Assembly: GCF_043290135.1 (NCBI RefSeq)
Contig: NC_134704.1
Span: 13,956,001-14,020,000 of the forward strand
From: Rhipicephalus microplus
Lineage: Eukaryota > Arthropoda > Arachnida > Ixodida > Ixodidae
DNA: 64,000 bases
Direction: 5' to 3'
The notes under the pieces were generated by a model. The model did no database searches. It was not told the origin of the DNA and was given only the letters and a program-made list of their open reading frames with translations. Position 1 is the stretch's first letter; each line of letters begins with the position of its first letter. Shown here piece by piece: positions 11,987 through 22,982 of this stretch. Position numbers and translations under genes: made by a program.

Positions 11987-12913
11987 GACATAACTGAATG
12001 TAGGAACGGCGCAACCTAGAAGTAGTTACTGCGTAACTACGGAAGCGAAAAAAAAATAACTAGGACAGAAAAGAGCACCGACTTTCAACAAAGATTTAAT
12101 GTCGGAGTGGTGTACATATATAGACGAAAAAAAAAGGAGAAAATGGGCATGTGTAGAAGGGTGCAGGAACAACCACTGCAATTCAATGTCAGCAAAACTC
12201 TTGTCTCTTGTTGAATGAGCTGAAAACAAATGCAAATGTAGCTTATTAATGATCGAGGTACGCAATATCTTTTTGCAACAACGCAACCGATGCACAACTT
12301 ACACAGTTATTTTCAAACTTATTTATTTGATAACCTGTGTGATTGGTGTCGTATATCTTATTCCACTATCGTGCGGAATGATGTACATAGGGCAAATCGG
12401 AAGATGCCTCAATGAGCGTTTAAGAGAGCACAATAATAATGTGCACAATGTGGTTCAAGGGCACCTCGTAATCCACTGCCGAGAATGCGGCTGCGTGCCT
12501 TTCTTTGATGCGAGGTGTTAGGCAAGCACCACTCGCAGGCCACGCGAGAGATCATTGAAGCCTATCAAATAAATACGTTTGACGGAAATTTGTAAGTTGT
12601 CCATCGGTTGCGTTGTTGCAAAAAGAGATTGCGCATCTCGATCATTTTTAAGCTACATGTGTGTTTGTTTTCAGCTCATTCAACAAGAGACCAGAGTTTT
12701 GCTGACACTGTATCTCAGTATAGTTGTTCCTGCACCATTCTATGCATGTTCATTTTCTTCGTTTTTCGTCTATATATGTACACCACTCCGATATTAAATC
12801 TTTGTTGAAAGTCATCGATCTTTTCTGTCCTTGTTTTTTTTTTGCGTCCGTAATTTCGCAGTAACTATTTCTAGGTTTTTCTTTTCCTACATTCAGTTAT
12901 GTTCTATCATCGT
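11987..12913 (+). mobile_element. Penelope-like element fragment with inverted terminal arms
   Basis: The centre (12330-12515) encodes a GIY-YIG endonuclease piece: GVVYLIPLSCGMMYIGQ, RCLNERLREH, then a LVIHCRECGC Cys-rich segment. It is flanked by two arms of about 310 bp in inverted orientation (11987-12297 and 12600-12913), with shared blocks such as TTCAACAAAGATTTAAT and CATAACTGAATGTAGG. Penelope-like elements are known for LTR-like repeats in direct or inverted arrangement and for a GIY-YIG domain downstream of the RT. The reverse transcriptase is absent, so this copy is truncated. It lies in the region expected for late exons of gene B. Confidence 0.75.
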
Positions 12914-13660
12914 GTTCCTAGCTTTCAATGCATTTGCGGGTATTGTTTATATATGATTAAGCAATAAGTATACATACGCCTTAATTCGCGTAACTTGAAT
13001 ATTCTTCCAAAGTTACTGCATATTTTACGAAGCTAAATTGTTTAATGGGCCCGGAGACATACAAGAGTTTGCTCGTTAGGCATAACTCGTTTACGGCATA
13101 TCGAGACTTGTGTCGTGTGCCATTGAGTCCCTGTGACTTTCAAGGTGGCTTTCATCATGCTATGGCTTCATTCTAATCACATTGCATGAGTATCGCAGGT
13201 GGCTTTTTTCGCGTCGGTGCAACGCTGCAGTATACACGACATTGAGTTAGGTCAATATTTGTTCTACGGAACTAAAAACAATGTTCTTGTTCCAAGGTGG
13301 GGTTCGCAACATAAGGAGGGACGGGAAAATAGCAGCCGCGAAAGGAAAATGACATTATCATGTCCATATCTGCACAATGTAAGGTACAGGTATTTTTAAA
13401 TAAAAAGTAATAACATTACGTGCATCCGAAGGACAAGGTTAGTGTGCTGCGAAAGAAAAAAGTTTCTCGTGCGTGCGGTATCTGTTTGTGAATGTTCTCA
13501 CGAAAGCGTCGTGGACTTGTGTGCTGTTCTCCTGCCCCATGATGGCCTAGAAGAAATAGAAATAGATATAGTTTCGTAAGAATACACACAAAAAAAGAAT
13601 GAGACTAACGAATATTTCAAAGAAAGCGCATGCAAATTAACTGCCGTACATTACCGGCGT
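12914..13660. other. Non-coding stretch
   Basis: No coding or repeat structure that I can support. Confidence 0.35.
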
Positions 13661-14290
13661 GTGAATTTCCGTCCTTATCAAAAACGACTGATGGTGATAT
13701 TTCGCAATGACACCATTAAAGGGCCGATTCCGGGCCATCCAGCAGGCCCGCGGAACGGCCGAAAGGCTTGACCTAGTGGTTTCGACGGGGGAGTCGCACG
13801 CTACGCATTGACGTTCGTTTTGCGGGACATTAATAAAGCTTTGCACCAACCCACCTACCATTAAAGGGGTTCTGAACCACTTTTCTAAGTTAACATCTAA
13901 TGCAGCATCGCATTTCATCGTCTCAAGGACCAATTGCCGCTAAATTTTCTAGAGTCCGTCCAGAATGAGCAGCATTGCAGGAATTTGCCGGCAGTCCCAT
14001 TGAGAAAACATGGAAGGAGATTGCCCGAAAAAATTGACACTTCGCGCTCCGCGTGTGGACGCTCCTTTCCCCACACTACTGCAAGATTTGGCTCAGCTGT
14101 ACAGCTGCGTCCCGCATGCAGGATGTGCCTTTTCACCAAGCATGAGGGGTATGGTTTATGACCACTTTAACGTTAGTGGGCGTCGGACAGGAACAATTGC
14201 TGCGGAGGCAGTTGCGCCTTTTTGGTTCATTAATGGCTACCATATGTGTCATAGAAAACGCCGTGTTGTACGTTCAACCAACGCTTCGTA
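13661..14290. repeat. Probable diverged transposon-derived sequence
   Basis: The phrase TTAAAGGGGTTCTGAACCAC and its surroundings have the look of a dispersed ixodid repeat. Open frames occur on both strands with no domain. Boundaries and class are unknown. Confidence 0.35.
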
Positions 14291-14866
14291 GAAACTTTGG
14301 TCCAGCTTTATAGACAACAATGCATGTATTTTCTGTATGACCACAAAACACTTCACACATTGAGGAAGCAAGAGTTTTTTTTTTAATTGAGGATATATTC
14401 AACAGCGAAAAGTTAGCGCTCTGCAACAAACATGACAGGGCGCTTGAGATACATTTTATAACCAGCAAAATGCCTGTGGGGCTGGATTGCTTCAATATAC
14501 TTGCATTTTACTCGATGTTCTGCACAATTTACATCTTACATTCACGTACACGTCACATTCAACACGCAGAAGCGGAGACTTTAGATGCTGAGAAAGCCCC
14601 CCCCCTCCCCCTCCCGGTATAAGTACATAGCGTGGACCGATGTGCGCCCCTACACAAACTGTGTTCTTTTGAATGTGCATCTTGCCTTGTACGTGCTGTT
14701 TAATACTGTTATCACTAAGTAGCTTTTGTATAATTAATGTAGAGAACATATATATGATCTGGTTTAACCCAACTTAGGTACTCGCCTACTTGAACTGTGT
14801 TTTATTGATTATGTATCTACCCCCTTTTCTGCAACCACCTCAGTTCTGAGGCTAGCTGTATTTTCA
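14291..14866. other. Non-coding, possible LINE 3' end
   Basis: Nothing coding. The last 100 bp (CTGAGGCTAGCTGTATTTTC before the AAAT tract) resemble a non-LTR retrotransposon 3' end. Confidence 0.3.
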
Positions 14867-14917
14867 AATAAATAAATAAATAAATAAATGAGTAAATAAA
14901 CAAAGAAATAAATAAAT
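14867..14917. repeat. (AAAT)n microsatellite / LINE tail
   Basis: AAAT-type repeat following a GAGGCTAGCTG motif. Most simply the A-rich tail of an old retroposed element. Confidence 0.85.
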
Positions 14918-15289
14918 TGATGTTGCACGCCGTATTTTCAAGGAGGTCTCTTTAGCCGCATTATATCCAGTGACACATTCTAACCGACAAAAACATTTTG
15001 CTTCTCACCAAGGTCTCCGGCTTTCTGAAGCATTCCAAATTCTGAAAGAGAGAGAAAACACGCGTGTAATTAGCCTGAGCCATATGCGTTTGTCATATGC
15101 ACTGTAAGATTTTACGACAGCATTTGAGGAAGAGCATAATGATTTCCATCAGAGTTCCCAGTTCTGCCTATAACAATCGATGATTATTAGCTTATCTCAC
15201 TGGCATTTGGCGACGCTGATAACCACTCTCTAAAGCTCTAGCACCTTTTATCGTCTGTTAACATCGCATTTAAGGGATGTCAGTGAGAA

Positions 15290-15660
15290 AAAGTGAACTT
15301 TCGAGTTTTGATAAACTACAATTTCACAATCCCCAAAACACCACTTTTGCTGTGAGACAAGGCCTATAGTTAAGCGAGAAAACACGCGAACAGAGAGATG
15401 CGAGTGGCGGCGCCACCTTGAGATTCTACATCAAACACCATGACGCAAGAAATGTTGAAGGTGTCTACTGGATCCTTCGTATACTATAGCTTCCACTCTA
15501 TAAAAAAAATGAAGTACATAATCATTTGTGGGCGTCATACGAAGTTTCAGAAGCTTCACGAGCCAATGTCGTGAAAATACGAAAAGTAAATTTTCAAATT
15601 CGCGTTGCCACATGCGGAAATTCAGTGTTAAAATGAAACTTCAACATTGATTTCATCTAT
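15290..15660 (-). mobile_element. MITE-like copy, inverted relative to the 15851 element
   Basis: Shares diverged blocks, in opposite orientation, with the element at 15851-16346: 'acaatttcacaatccccaaaacacc', 'gcgagaaaacacgcga' and 'ccaatgtcgtgaaaatacg' are reverse complements of parts of that element. The terminal repeats are not intact. Confidence 0.6.
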
Positions 15661-15850
15661 TCATGATGAACCTATGATAGCGAAACTTATGGCATTAGAG
15701 TTCTCGCAGTGCAGTTTATCAATCTAAACCAAGTCACTGTTGCTCTTCAGTGTCCATTCAAAGAGTGTTTTTGGGGGCCGTCATCATGATACCTCTGATA
15801 CGACTGTTTACACATCTACTGGACATTTCTCTGAAAACTGCCCCGAAATG

Positions 15851-16346
15851 TTTAAAGGGACACTAAAGAGAAACAATGAATTGTTTTGTACTAATAAACT
15901 GCACTCTGAGAACTTTAATGTGATAGGTTTCACCATCACAAGTTCATTATTAGCGGAGAAAATCGAGGTTGAAGTTTCATTTTTTAATTTTGCGCTGTAA
16001 TCTTCGCGCGAGGCGTAAGAAATTCCACAATGTATTTTTCGTATTTTCGTGACATTGGCTCAATGAAATTTTTCGAAACTACGTACGCTGAGCCTATGGC
16101 ACCCATAGATTACAGGTACTTCAATTTTGTCGATTAGAAGCTACGAAGAACTAGTAGACGCCTTCAAAATTGGATGACGTCACAGTGTGTGGAGCGGGAA
16201 CCTCAAGGTGGCTTGTTCACACACAGTTTTTTTTCGCGCGTTTTCTCGTTCACCAAGGGTCGTCTCGCGGTAAAAGCTGTGTTTTCGGGATTGTGAAGTT
16301 GTACTAATACGCGAAAAAGCGCTTTGCTCTTTAGTGTCTCTTTAAG
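15851..16346 (+). mobile_element. MITE with about 20-bp terminal inverted repeats
   Basis: Left end TTTAAAGGGACACTAAAGAG and right end CTCTTTAGTGTCTCTTTAA are inverted repeats with one or two mismatches. No transposase inside, so a non-autonomous DNA element of about 496 bp. Diverged relatives occur at 15290-15660, 30598-31292 and 57540-57730. Confidence 0.8.
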
Positions 16347-16388
16347 AGCAACTGTGGAATACCGCACAATGATCGTCATTACGCTGAA

Positions 16389-16512
16389 TTAGATGCAGAA
16401 GATATTATGAAGATAAAAAAAAATTGGCATGCATAACGTACTATTCACTACTGTACCTATGCATCCTGTGCCACAGTTTACAAATTTACAAAGCTCTGAG
16501 TTAAAGTTTCTA
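16389..16512 (-). other. Candidate terminal exon of gene B (weak)
   Basis: On the minus strand, after an acceptor-like AACTTTAACTCAGAG, a phase-0 frame reads LCKFVNCGTGC and more Cys residues, then stops at 16389-16391. The position (just downstream of exon 3), phase and Cys content fit a last exon. I found no counterpart for gene A, and the sequence is AT-rich, so this remains speculative. Confidence 0.22.
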
Positions 16513-16884
16513 TGCTTAGGTTTTCTTTTTCTGTGTAGGTTTGGAGGTGCTACGAGAAAATTGGGAGTTGAAGGCTCGTGTTTCATTTCACAACGTTTGT
16601 ACTACAGACACCCGCAAACATCGCTTCGGCGAGTATTTCTCTGTCTTGGTTGTCACGCTCGTTTTTCGGTTCCACTTAAGGATCGCCATTGTAATAAATT
16701 ATTAACTAATATAGAGTTACGCTGTACATTAGGCACGCAGATAATGATATTTCTTGTCAGCTATAGGGGCGACGACTTGTTCTTTCATTTTTGTCTCGGT
16801 GAAGAAAAACTACTCGCACAGTCAAGTTACTGGCTGACCGAGCTTCTTATCTCCGTGCGGTGACATTCGGCAACGATTTGGCCC

Positions 16885-17090
16885 GCCTAGGGTCTCGGCT
16901 GCTGACCCAAAAGTCGCGGGTTCGATTCCGGCCGTCGCATTTCGGCTGAGGCGACACCGTAGAGGCCCGTACTGTGCGACGCTATAGTGCACGTCTAAAG
17001 AACACCAGGTAGTCCGAATTTCCGTAGCCCTCCCATGTATATATGGCGTCTCGTTAAAATATCGTGGTTTCGGGCCGTTAAACTCCGCAT
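16885..17090 (+). repeat. Diverged Ruka SINE copy
   Basis: Contains TCGGCTGCTGACCC, box B GGTTCGATTCC and the 3' GGGCCGTTAAACTCCGCATA. It lies just downstream of gene B exon 3, antisense to that gene. Confidence 0.75.
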
Positions 17091-17161
17091 ATTATTATAT
17101 CGCAACGACTTACTTCTATTTCCTTCCCTCGCGAGGGCATGTAACAGGTTTTGTGACTTAC

Positions 17162-20100
17162 CTTTCCGAACTTGTTGGATCTGCTGCACTCAACCGAATA
17201 ATCCGGAAATTTCTCCTGCAGCGCCTCCTTGGCGCAAGGTATTTTCTGCAAGAAACGTGCACGTGACAATTGTGCTCGAGGCCGGTGCGTCGGGGCTAGA
17301 CCGTTCTGACACACCCCTTTGACCGTTGCAGTTCCATTTGTGGGATAACAGAGAATTCAGCTATTTGTTGGTATAGGTATTAAGTGTAAAACATTAAGGC
17401 AGCTTGGCACTATACTAGTGTCAAGCCTTTGAAGGAAGTGCGGAGCGGGGCACTCAGGTTCTTTCCTCCTCTCTTTCTTTCTTTTTCTCATTTTCCAAGG
17501 GACAAGAAGACGAGCGTTCGTATTTTTGTCCCCTTGTCGTCGTTCTGAGCTCGCGCTATAACTCTAGTCATGTCCTATCAACTAGCCCGAACCAACACTC
17601 TTCCAATTTACATATATTTTTATCTCTCTTTTCATCATCTTTCATCTTTATCTATTTCTTTCTCTGCCTATTTCGCGCCAAGGAGGTTCTATAACCTCCT
17701 TGTTTTGCGCTCGCTCTTTTTTTATACGTGGTTCTGCCTGCGTCACGTCAAGCGCACTAGTGTTTTTTTTTGTTTTTTGTTTTGCTGATGATGATAAGTG
17801 ATCACCATCAAGGCGCTCCAAGAACAAGATGAAGAAGACTTCTGTTTGGCGCAAAGTACGTGAGACTCATGGAGCGTTACACCAAACAGCGTACTACAGC
17901 ACACGACTGCTTAAGCCCGATCCCCTTAAGGGAGAGAGAGAGAAGTGAAAACACTGCAGATCGCCTGGTCTTCTCTTGCACCCGTGTTTTACACGTCCAT
18001 GGCAGTCTCTCTATAGCTGGCATTCATTGGTGTTTTAAAAGCCAACTCCGGCGATTTTTCTACAGTCAATGAATCTAAATGAAGTTATCTGGGTATACGT
18101 TCCTCTGCACATTTCTGTCATTTATGCCAAATTATATGCTCGAGAGATGCGCTGATGATTATTTGCGAATGAATTTCAAAGATTGCCTCGAAAAAGCTCA
18201 CATGACTTGCCGGAATTATTGGCAACACTGTCTGTGTGACGTCATGTTTGGCATGTCAACGGAAGTGACGCACCCGATGGCATCGCTAGCTTTGGCCACT
18301 ACAGCATTTACTGTGCGTTTACTGTGTGTTTGCAAGGCGGCTGTGTTTAGCACGGAAAAGCTTCCTTCCTTCATCTTTGGTGTTTGGCCGGCTCGGCTCG
18401 GCGCACTCACCTCTGTCTGCTCCCAGTGCCTGCTCGTCCCGCCTTTCGCACTTTTCATATTCCGCGCCGGCGGGACAAGTCAACCAGTTCTTACCAATTA
18501 ATACGTAATATGTAGACAGTTCACTTCGGTTAGGTTTTGGTTTCGGTATTGCACCCTTTCGTCTATTAAAATTTATTTTTGAGTTTGCTGAGCATTTCAG
18601 CTATCGCACTCGTGACAAAAGTGCCTCGGGAACATAGGAGCACCATTACCTTGACATGGTCGAAAAATCACCGGAGTCGGCCTTTAAATCAAGAAGGCTG
18701 GAATGTGAGTTGACGGGGGGGGGGGGGAGGGGGTAAGGGGGCGGTCAAGTGTTTTTTTTTTTTCTGGTATATTAAGTGTAATTTTTATGCACTTGCAGTA
18801 TAAGCTACACAGTTTGACCGAAACTTCCCCATTCCGCATATTGGTGTGAAACGTGCTTCAGCACTGCAAGTAAATTTTTCTCGTTCATGATTGATCGTGT
18901 TGGTCGATCAAGCAAGCACCCCTTTCCTACGAATGCTCCTCTTTGTTTATTCTGTATTATACTACTCCTGTGTAGCATTCATCTTCATTTCAGCGAATGA
19001 CCTTCAGGCGAAGTAGCGAGCCCCGAATAGGAAAGCACGCACATCTCGAGCTTTTTTTTTATTTTCATCCCGTTAACTCTGTATTTCTCTCTCGCTTCCT
19101 ATGTCAGAATTTCAAGTTGTAAATTTTACCGCTGGAAGTTTCTATGAGGCTTGCCCGGTACCGGTGGATTGAACAATGATCCGGTGGCTAAAAGCAGAGT
19201 GGATAGAAAAAAAAATTGCCCGCAGCTTCCCTCGGGGGAACACTGAGGAGGATGCGGACCATATAATTGGTTAACGGGGTGTTAAAGTGCGACTTACTTG
19301 GGTCGATGGCTAAATTGGTTAACGTGGTTGTGAAATGGGGTGTTAAATTGCGACTTACTTGGGTCGATGGCTAAATTGGTTAACGTGGTTGTAGGAGGGG
19401 GTGTTAAATGAGTGAACACGTACACACGTATGCGAAAGGGCGGCGCTGGTCGAAGGGACGTCGATCATTGTGTTTGTGGATTCGTTGGAATTCATTTCAC
19501 CGCGACCTTGGACGTCGACGCGCCGTACAAACCAACCGACGAGCGGCAACTGAGCGAGCGAGCGCCGACCTTGAGTATATATACAGCTCGACGGCGCATG
19601 CACTGTCAGCTGTTGAATGTTCTCGAAGCGCGACGCCACATGCGCGTCCACTGGAGAATCAGGAGAATTGTAGATGTCGAACGCGGTGTGTAGAGGAGGA
19701 AGGGTGCACAGATGGTGGAGGAGTGAAGCGCGCGCGGTGTGTAGAGGAGGAAGGGATGCACAGATGGTGGAAGAGTGGGCGACGGCGCGACGGCGCATGC
19801 GCGCGCGTCAGCTGTCGAATGTTCGAGAAGCGGTGCGGACGGCGCGGACGGCGCACTACAAGGCGCGAGTATAAGATGCTCCGCATCTAAAACTTGAGGC
19901 ATGGTAATGTACCCTTGCGAAAGTAAACTTGAACGACCTGTGGGCTGCTGAAAAACGCGTTTAGACAATTTACAGACTGTCCATATTTTTGTAAGGGTAG
20001 TTCTTCAAATTGCAAGCTTTCATATAACAAATTAAAAACAGATCTTCTTTAACTTATAAGTCGATGGCAGGTTAACTAAGAAGTAATGTTTTCAGGCATG

Positions 20101-22982
20101 ACATAACGAAGAAAAACCCTCAACAGTTTCGCGGGGCAAACACTGCGAAAAAAAAAAGACGATGACAAAAAAGTGCCTGGTATTCAGTGGGCGAGCGCTG
20201 TAGCAACACTCGTCCACTGTACCATGTCTTCTTGTTTTTCCACTGCTCCTCCCCGGCCAAACCGTGTACAGACTCGAACAAATCAAAGTATTGCCGAGAA
20301 GTTCGCCACGCGACGCTCTCTCGCTCCCCAACGAACGCACTAGGACTTGTACAATTGCATTGTGAAAGTTCATTTTTCTCTTTCTTTTTTTTTTCTCTTT
20401 TCGGTGTGACCATCACGTTTTTTTTATCTTGATTGGTATGACCCTCCACGATGGTATAGCGACTAATGTACTCGGCTGCCGACGCACAGGTCGCGGGTTC
20501 GAATCCCACGGCACTGGTGGCCATGCACATTTTTGATGCAGGCGAAAATGCTTGAGTTGCTTAAATTTAGGTGCACGTTAAAGAACCTCAGGTGGTCCAA
20601 ATTTCTAGATCCCTCTTATATATACGGCGTCTCTCATTGTCATATGATGGTTTTGGAACGTTAAACCCCAACAATTATTAAACTTTATCAGTATTGTGCC
20701 TCCAATCTCGCTATATATATGCTTCTTTGTCTGGCTATTGTGCATTACTTTTATTCTGCACAAATAAAATGTTTTCGCTTGTTAATTGGCTCTTTTTCTT
20801 TGCTCTTGGCCACACGCCATACGTTACGTTGTGCTGCGCTCTATATATTCAAGCCACCTATTGCTGTTTTGTTTTTGTTTTTTTGGTGTCCATCTGTGAG
20901 ATTGTACATACTGGAAATAAATATTTGATTATATTTGATTTCTCTGCCTTACGTCTGCACTGCTCACCTTTATGTCTTCCCAGTGCCGGCCCAGTGTGTC
21001 TAAATGGCGCAGCAGGCCCATCATTCTTACCACGCAGTTTTTCATCACTGCACATACACGAAAAAGCACGGCCATTCTAGAAAATTGCCGGGAATATCCA
21101 ACACGTAAGTGCACTCTTTGACGTAATAATCAATTCATATACATGCTCACGTCCAAACGTTTGAAAAAGGCAATGTCTTGTAAACTTCTCATAATTTAGT
21201 GCTTAACAATCAACTCTATTTAAACACTTCTTAGTGTGCGAAGAGAATCCAACAGATATCTAACACTGATACGAACTTTTCTGTTGTTGTCAAGTGCCAC
21301 GTAGTTGCGGTTGACTTCTTGTGACAAGAAAATGGGTATGTAAACGCAAATTACGCTATATAGTTATTTAGGCTCAGCGAGCCGCTTCTTTGTGGCCTTT
21401 ACCTAACAACCTCTTCAGCGGGTGACCTAATTTTGTCATACATTTAAAGTTAGCTTTCATTAGGCCTGCTTCACGCCACACTAAATTGACCAACCACAAA
21501 ATGTGACTAAAATAAGAAAATCCTTAGCTTCACTGATGAGGATTTCGAGACAAGCGCTTGCTGCGCCACCTCTTGGTGGCGGCCGCATGCCTCGCCCTGA
21601 CTTGGCGGTAAACAGGCGGCAAAGAACCATATGTTGAAACTAAACAATATGTATATCGACATTGACAGTCGTTTACACATATTAAATACCCAGTGAAAGA
21701 TTTTGTTAAAACTGTGCTATCGTGCGTGCCACAAAGCACGTCATTTCTGAGGGAATTCCGACGCTCTTATGGAACTAACCCAAGGTATTCAAGCGTCTTG
21801 GGAAATAAACGAATTTAGTGGTACTGTAGTGCAAGTTTACCTCAACTTTCCACAGGGTATTTAGTATGCACAAGCATGTGTCGAATTCTGTAACAACTAT
21901 TGTTCAACAGGTATGATTTTTAGTTCGTCTATATTTGTCATTCAATTGAGCTGCATGGGGCTAGTGGCTGCCACCGGGAGATGCACGATGTACAGTCGTT
22001 CAAGAATTATGTGAATAATACATTTGCATCGAAAGAGCATTGGTAATTAGGCCTAATCTTTCACATGACTAAGAGTGTTTTTTTTTTTTTTTGCTCTCCA
22101 TAAAATTCAAGATTCCGCACCATGCAGCATCAGAACTCACGATAATCTACTACGTTTTTTTTTAACTGTTGCGTTTGATGATCCGTACCTACCAGTGCGG
22201 CAACAATAACTGGGGCGTTCACGCGACGTAGTTTAGCCTCAAGGCTATATCTGTCTTAATTTTGTGCAACGTGTACAATACTTCCGGTATAATGCTTTTA
22301 ATTTCGCGGAAACTCTGGAAGGACAGGTTCTGCTGCGGCATGGTAAAATTTGTGCTAATTGAGTTTAGCCTAGCTTCCATGACTACCAGCAACGTGTTTT
22401 ACTCGCACAGCTGGAGGTCCTTGTTGCGACACTTGCAGGAGCCAACTCTGCTATAGCTGCGCATTGCTGAAGTGAATAAATGTTGCTGTAAGTAGCTCAG
22501 GTAAACATCCTTTAATATGAACACAAATACCTCAATGGTCATTTTATAATTGAACAACACTTCTCTAAATAGATAATTAGGTACACATCTGGCGATTCGA
22601 ATGTCATCAATCGATAATTACTAACGAAATCTCCGTTTTACTAGGGACATTGTGTACTAAGTTGTATTCGCGCAACATAATACTTTTTTCTTATTTAAAT
22701 CTTCGTGCATGACATTTGAAACATCCAGCCTGTGTAAACGACGATTCTATCAATCTCTGCGTTTTTTTTTTTGTTTTTTCACCGAGTACTTCGTTCAGGT
22801 TTCTCATGGCTCGCCGTGCATATATTTCGACACATACCTTTTCTGCACTGGACCGTCATCTTGGCAGGGTTCAGGCTGAAGATGGTCTTCCGGAATTCTG
22901 CGAAGCTCAGTTCCTCGGCATTCGAAACGAAAATGGAACAGCAGGCGAGGGTTAACAGTAGGCCTAACGTGGTGGACTTCAT
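17162..22982 (-). CDS. Gene B: small secreted Cys-containing protein (partial, paralogue of gene A)
   Basis: Function unrecognised. Minus-strand exons: 22982-22838 (145 nt), 21047-20968 (80 nt), 17245-17162 (84 nt). Exon 1 has an ATG and signal peptide (MKSTTLGLLLTLACCSIFVS, cleavage likely after SNA). Splice sites: donor GTATGT; acceptor TCGTGTATGTGCAG; donor GTGAGC; acceptor TTTCTTGCAG; donor GTAAGT. Phases are 1, 0, 0. Aligned against gene A: FxxF[KR] then C[KR] at the end of exon 1; C5, L12 and W23[DE] in exon 2; C4, FP[DN]YSxEC and KVSH-like junction residues in exon 3. Within exons 2 and 3 there are no length differences. The Cys pattern seen is C-x6-C-x26-C-x15-C. No stop was found; a weak last-exon candidate is at 16389-16512. 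The introns (1.8 kb and 3.7 kb) hold a Ruka SINE, a MITE and tandem repeats. Confidence 0.72.
17246..18031. other. Intronic repeat sequence, possible Penelope/LTR-derived
   Basis: Inside gene B intron 2. The stretch with GGGACAAGAAGACGAGCG and GTCGTCGTTCTGAGCTCGCG resembles repeated tick retroelement flanks. A perfect palindrome AAGGAGGTTCTATAACCTCC lies near 17681. No coding frame supported. Confidence 0.35.
18032..18689. mobile_element. MITE with about 37-bp imperfect terminal inverted repeats
   Basis: Left end 18032-18069 (TTTAAAAGCCAACTCCGGCG then ATTTTTC) and right end 18652-18689 (GAAAAATCACCGGAGTCGGC then CTTTAAA) are inverted repeats with a handful of mismatches. About 658 bp, no transposase. 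Class unknown. Lies in gene B intron 2. Confidence 0.75.
18690..19261. other. Non-coding, G-rich tract
   Basis: Holds a G-run at about 18715-18745 (G12 followed by GAGGGGG and GGGGG) with quadruplex potential. Otherwise nothing recognised. Confidence 0.4.
19262..19404. repeat. 61-bp tandem duplication
   Basis: The block containing CGACTTACTTGGGTCGATGG starts at 19290 and again at 19351 with near-identical flanks, and a partial third copy of GTGTTAAATG follows. Confidence 0.85.
19405..19890. repeat. GC-rich island with internal tandem repeats
   Basis: Two near-copies of a block with GTGTGTAGAGGAGGAAGGG (from 19684 and 19735, period about 52), and two of a block ending GTCAGCTGT[T/C]GAATGTTC. 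It ends in a TAAGATGCTCCGCATCT palindrome seen in tick repeats. Open on both strands in several frames, without a domain; probably transposon or promoter-like DNA. Confidence 0.6.
20442..20685 (+). repeat. Ruka SINE copy
   Basis: Box B region GGTCGCGGGTTCGAATCCCA is well kept. The 3' part reads GGTGCACGTTAAAGAACCTC and TTTTGGAACGTTAAACCCCA. Near full length; in gene B intron 2. Confidence 0.85.
21048..22837. other. Gene B intron 1
   Basis: 1.79 kb between exons 1 and 2 of gene B. AT-rich with a poly-T run near 22080. No further gene, RNA or transposon supported. Confidence 0.45.

Noticed and set aside
16429..16863. 144-codon plus-strand frame
   Set aside because: AT-rich, no motif, no splice support.
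19408..19890. 160-codon frame in the GC-rich island
   Set aside because: All frames are open because the DNA is GC-rich and repetitive; the peptide is an Arg/Glu-rich repeat product.
21530..21739. Minus-strand Cys-containing frame as another gene B exon
   Set aside because: No splice sites in the right phase, and exons 1 and 2 join without it.
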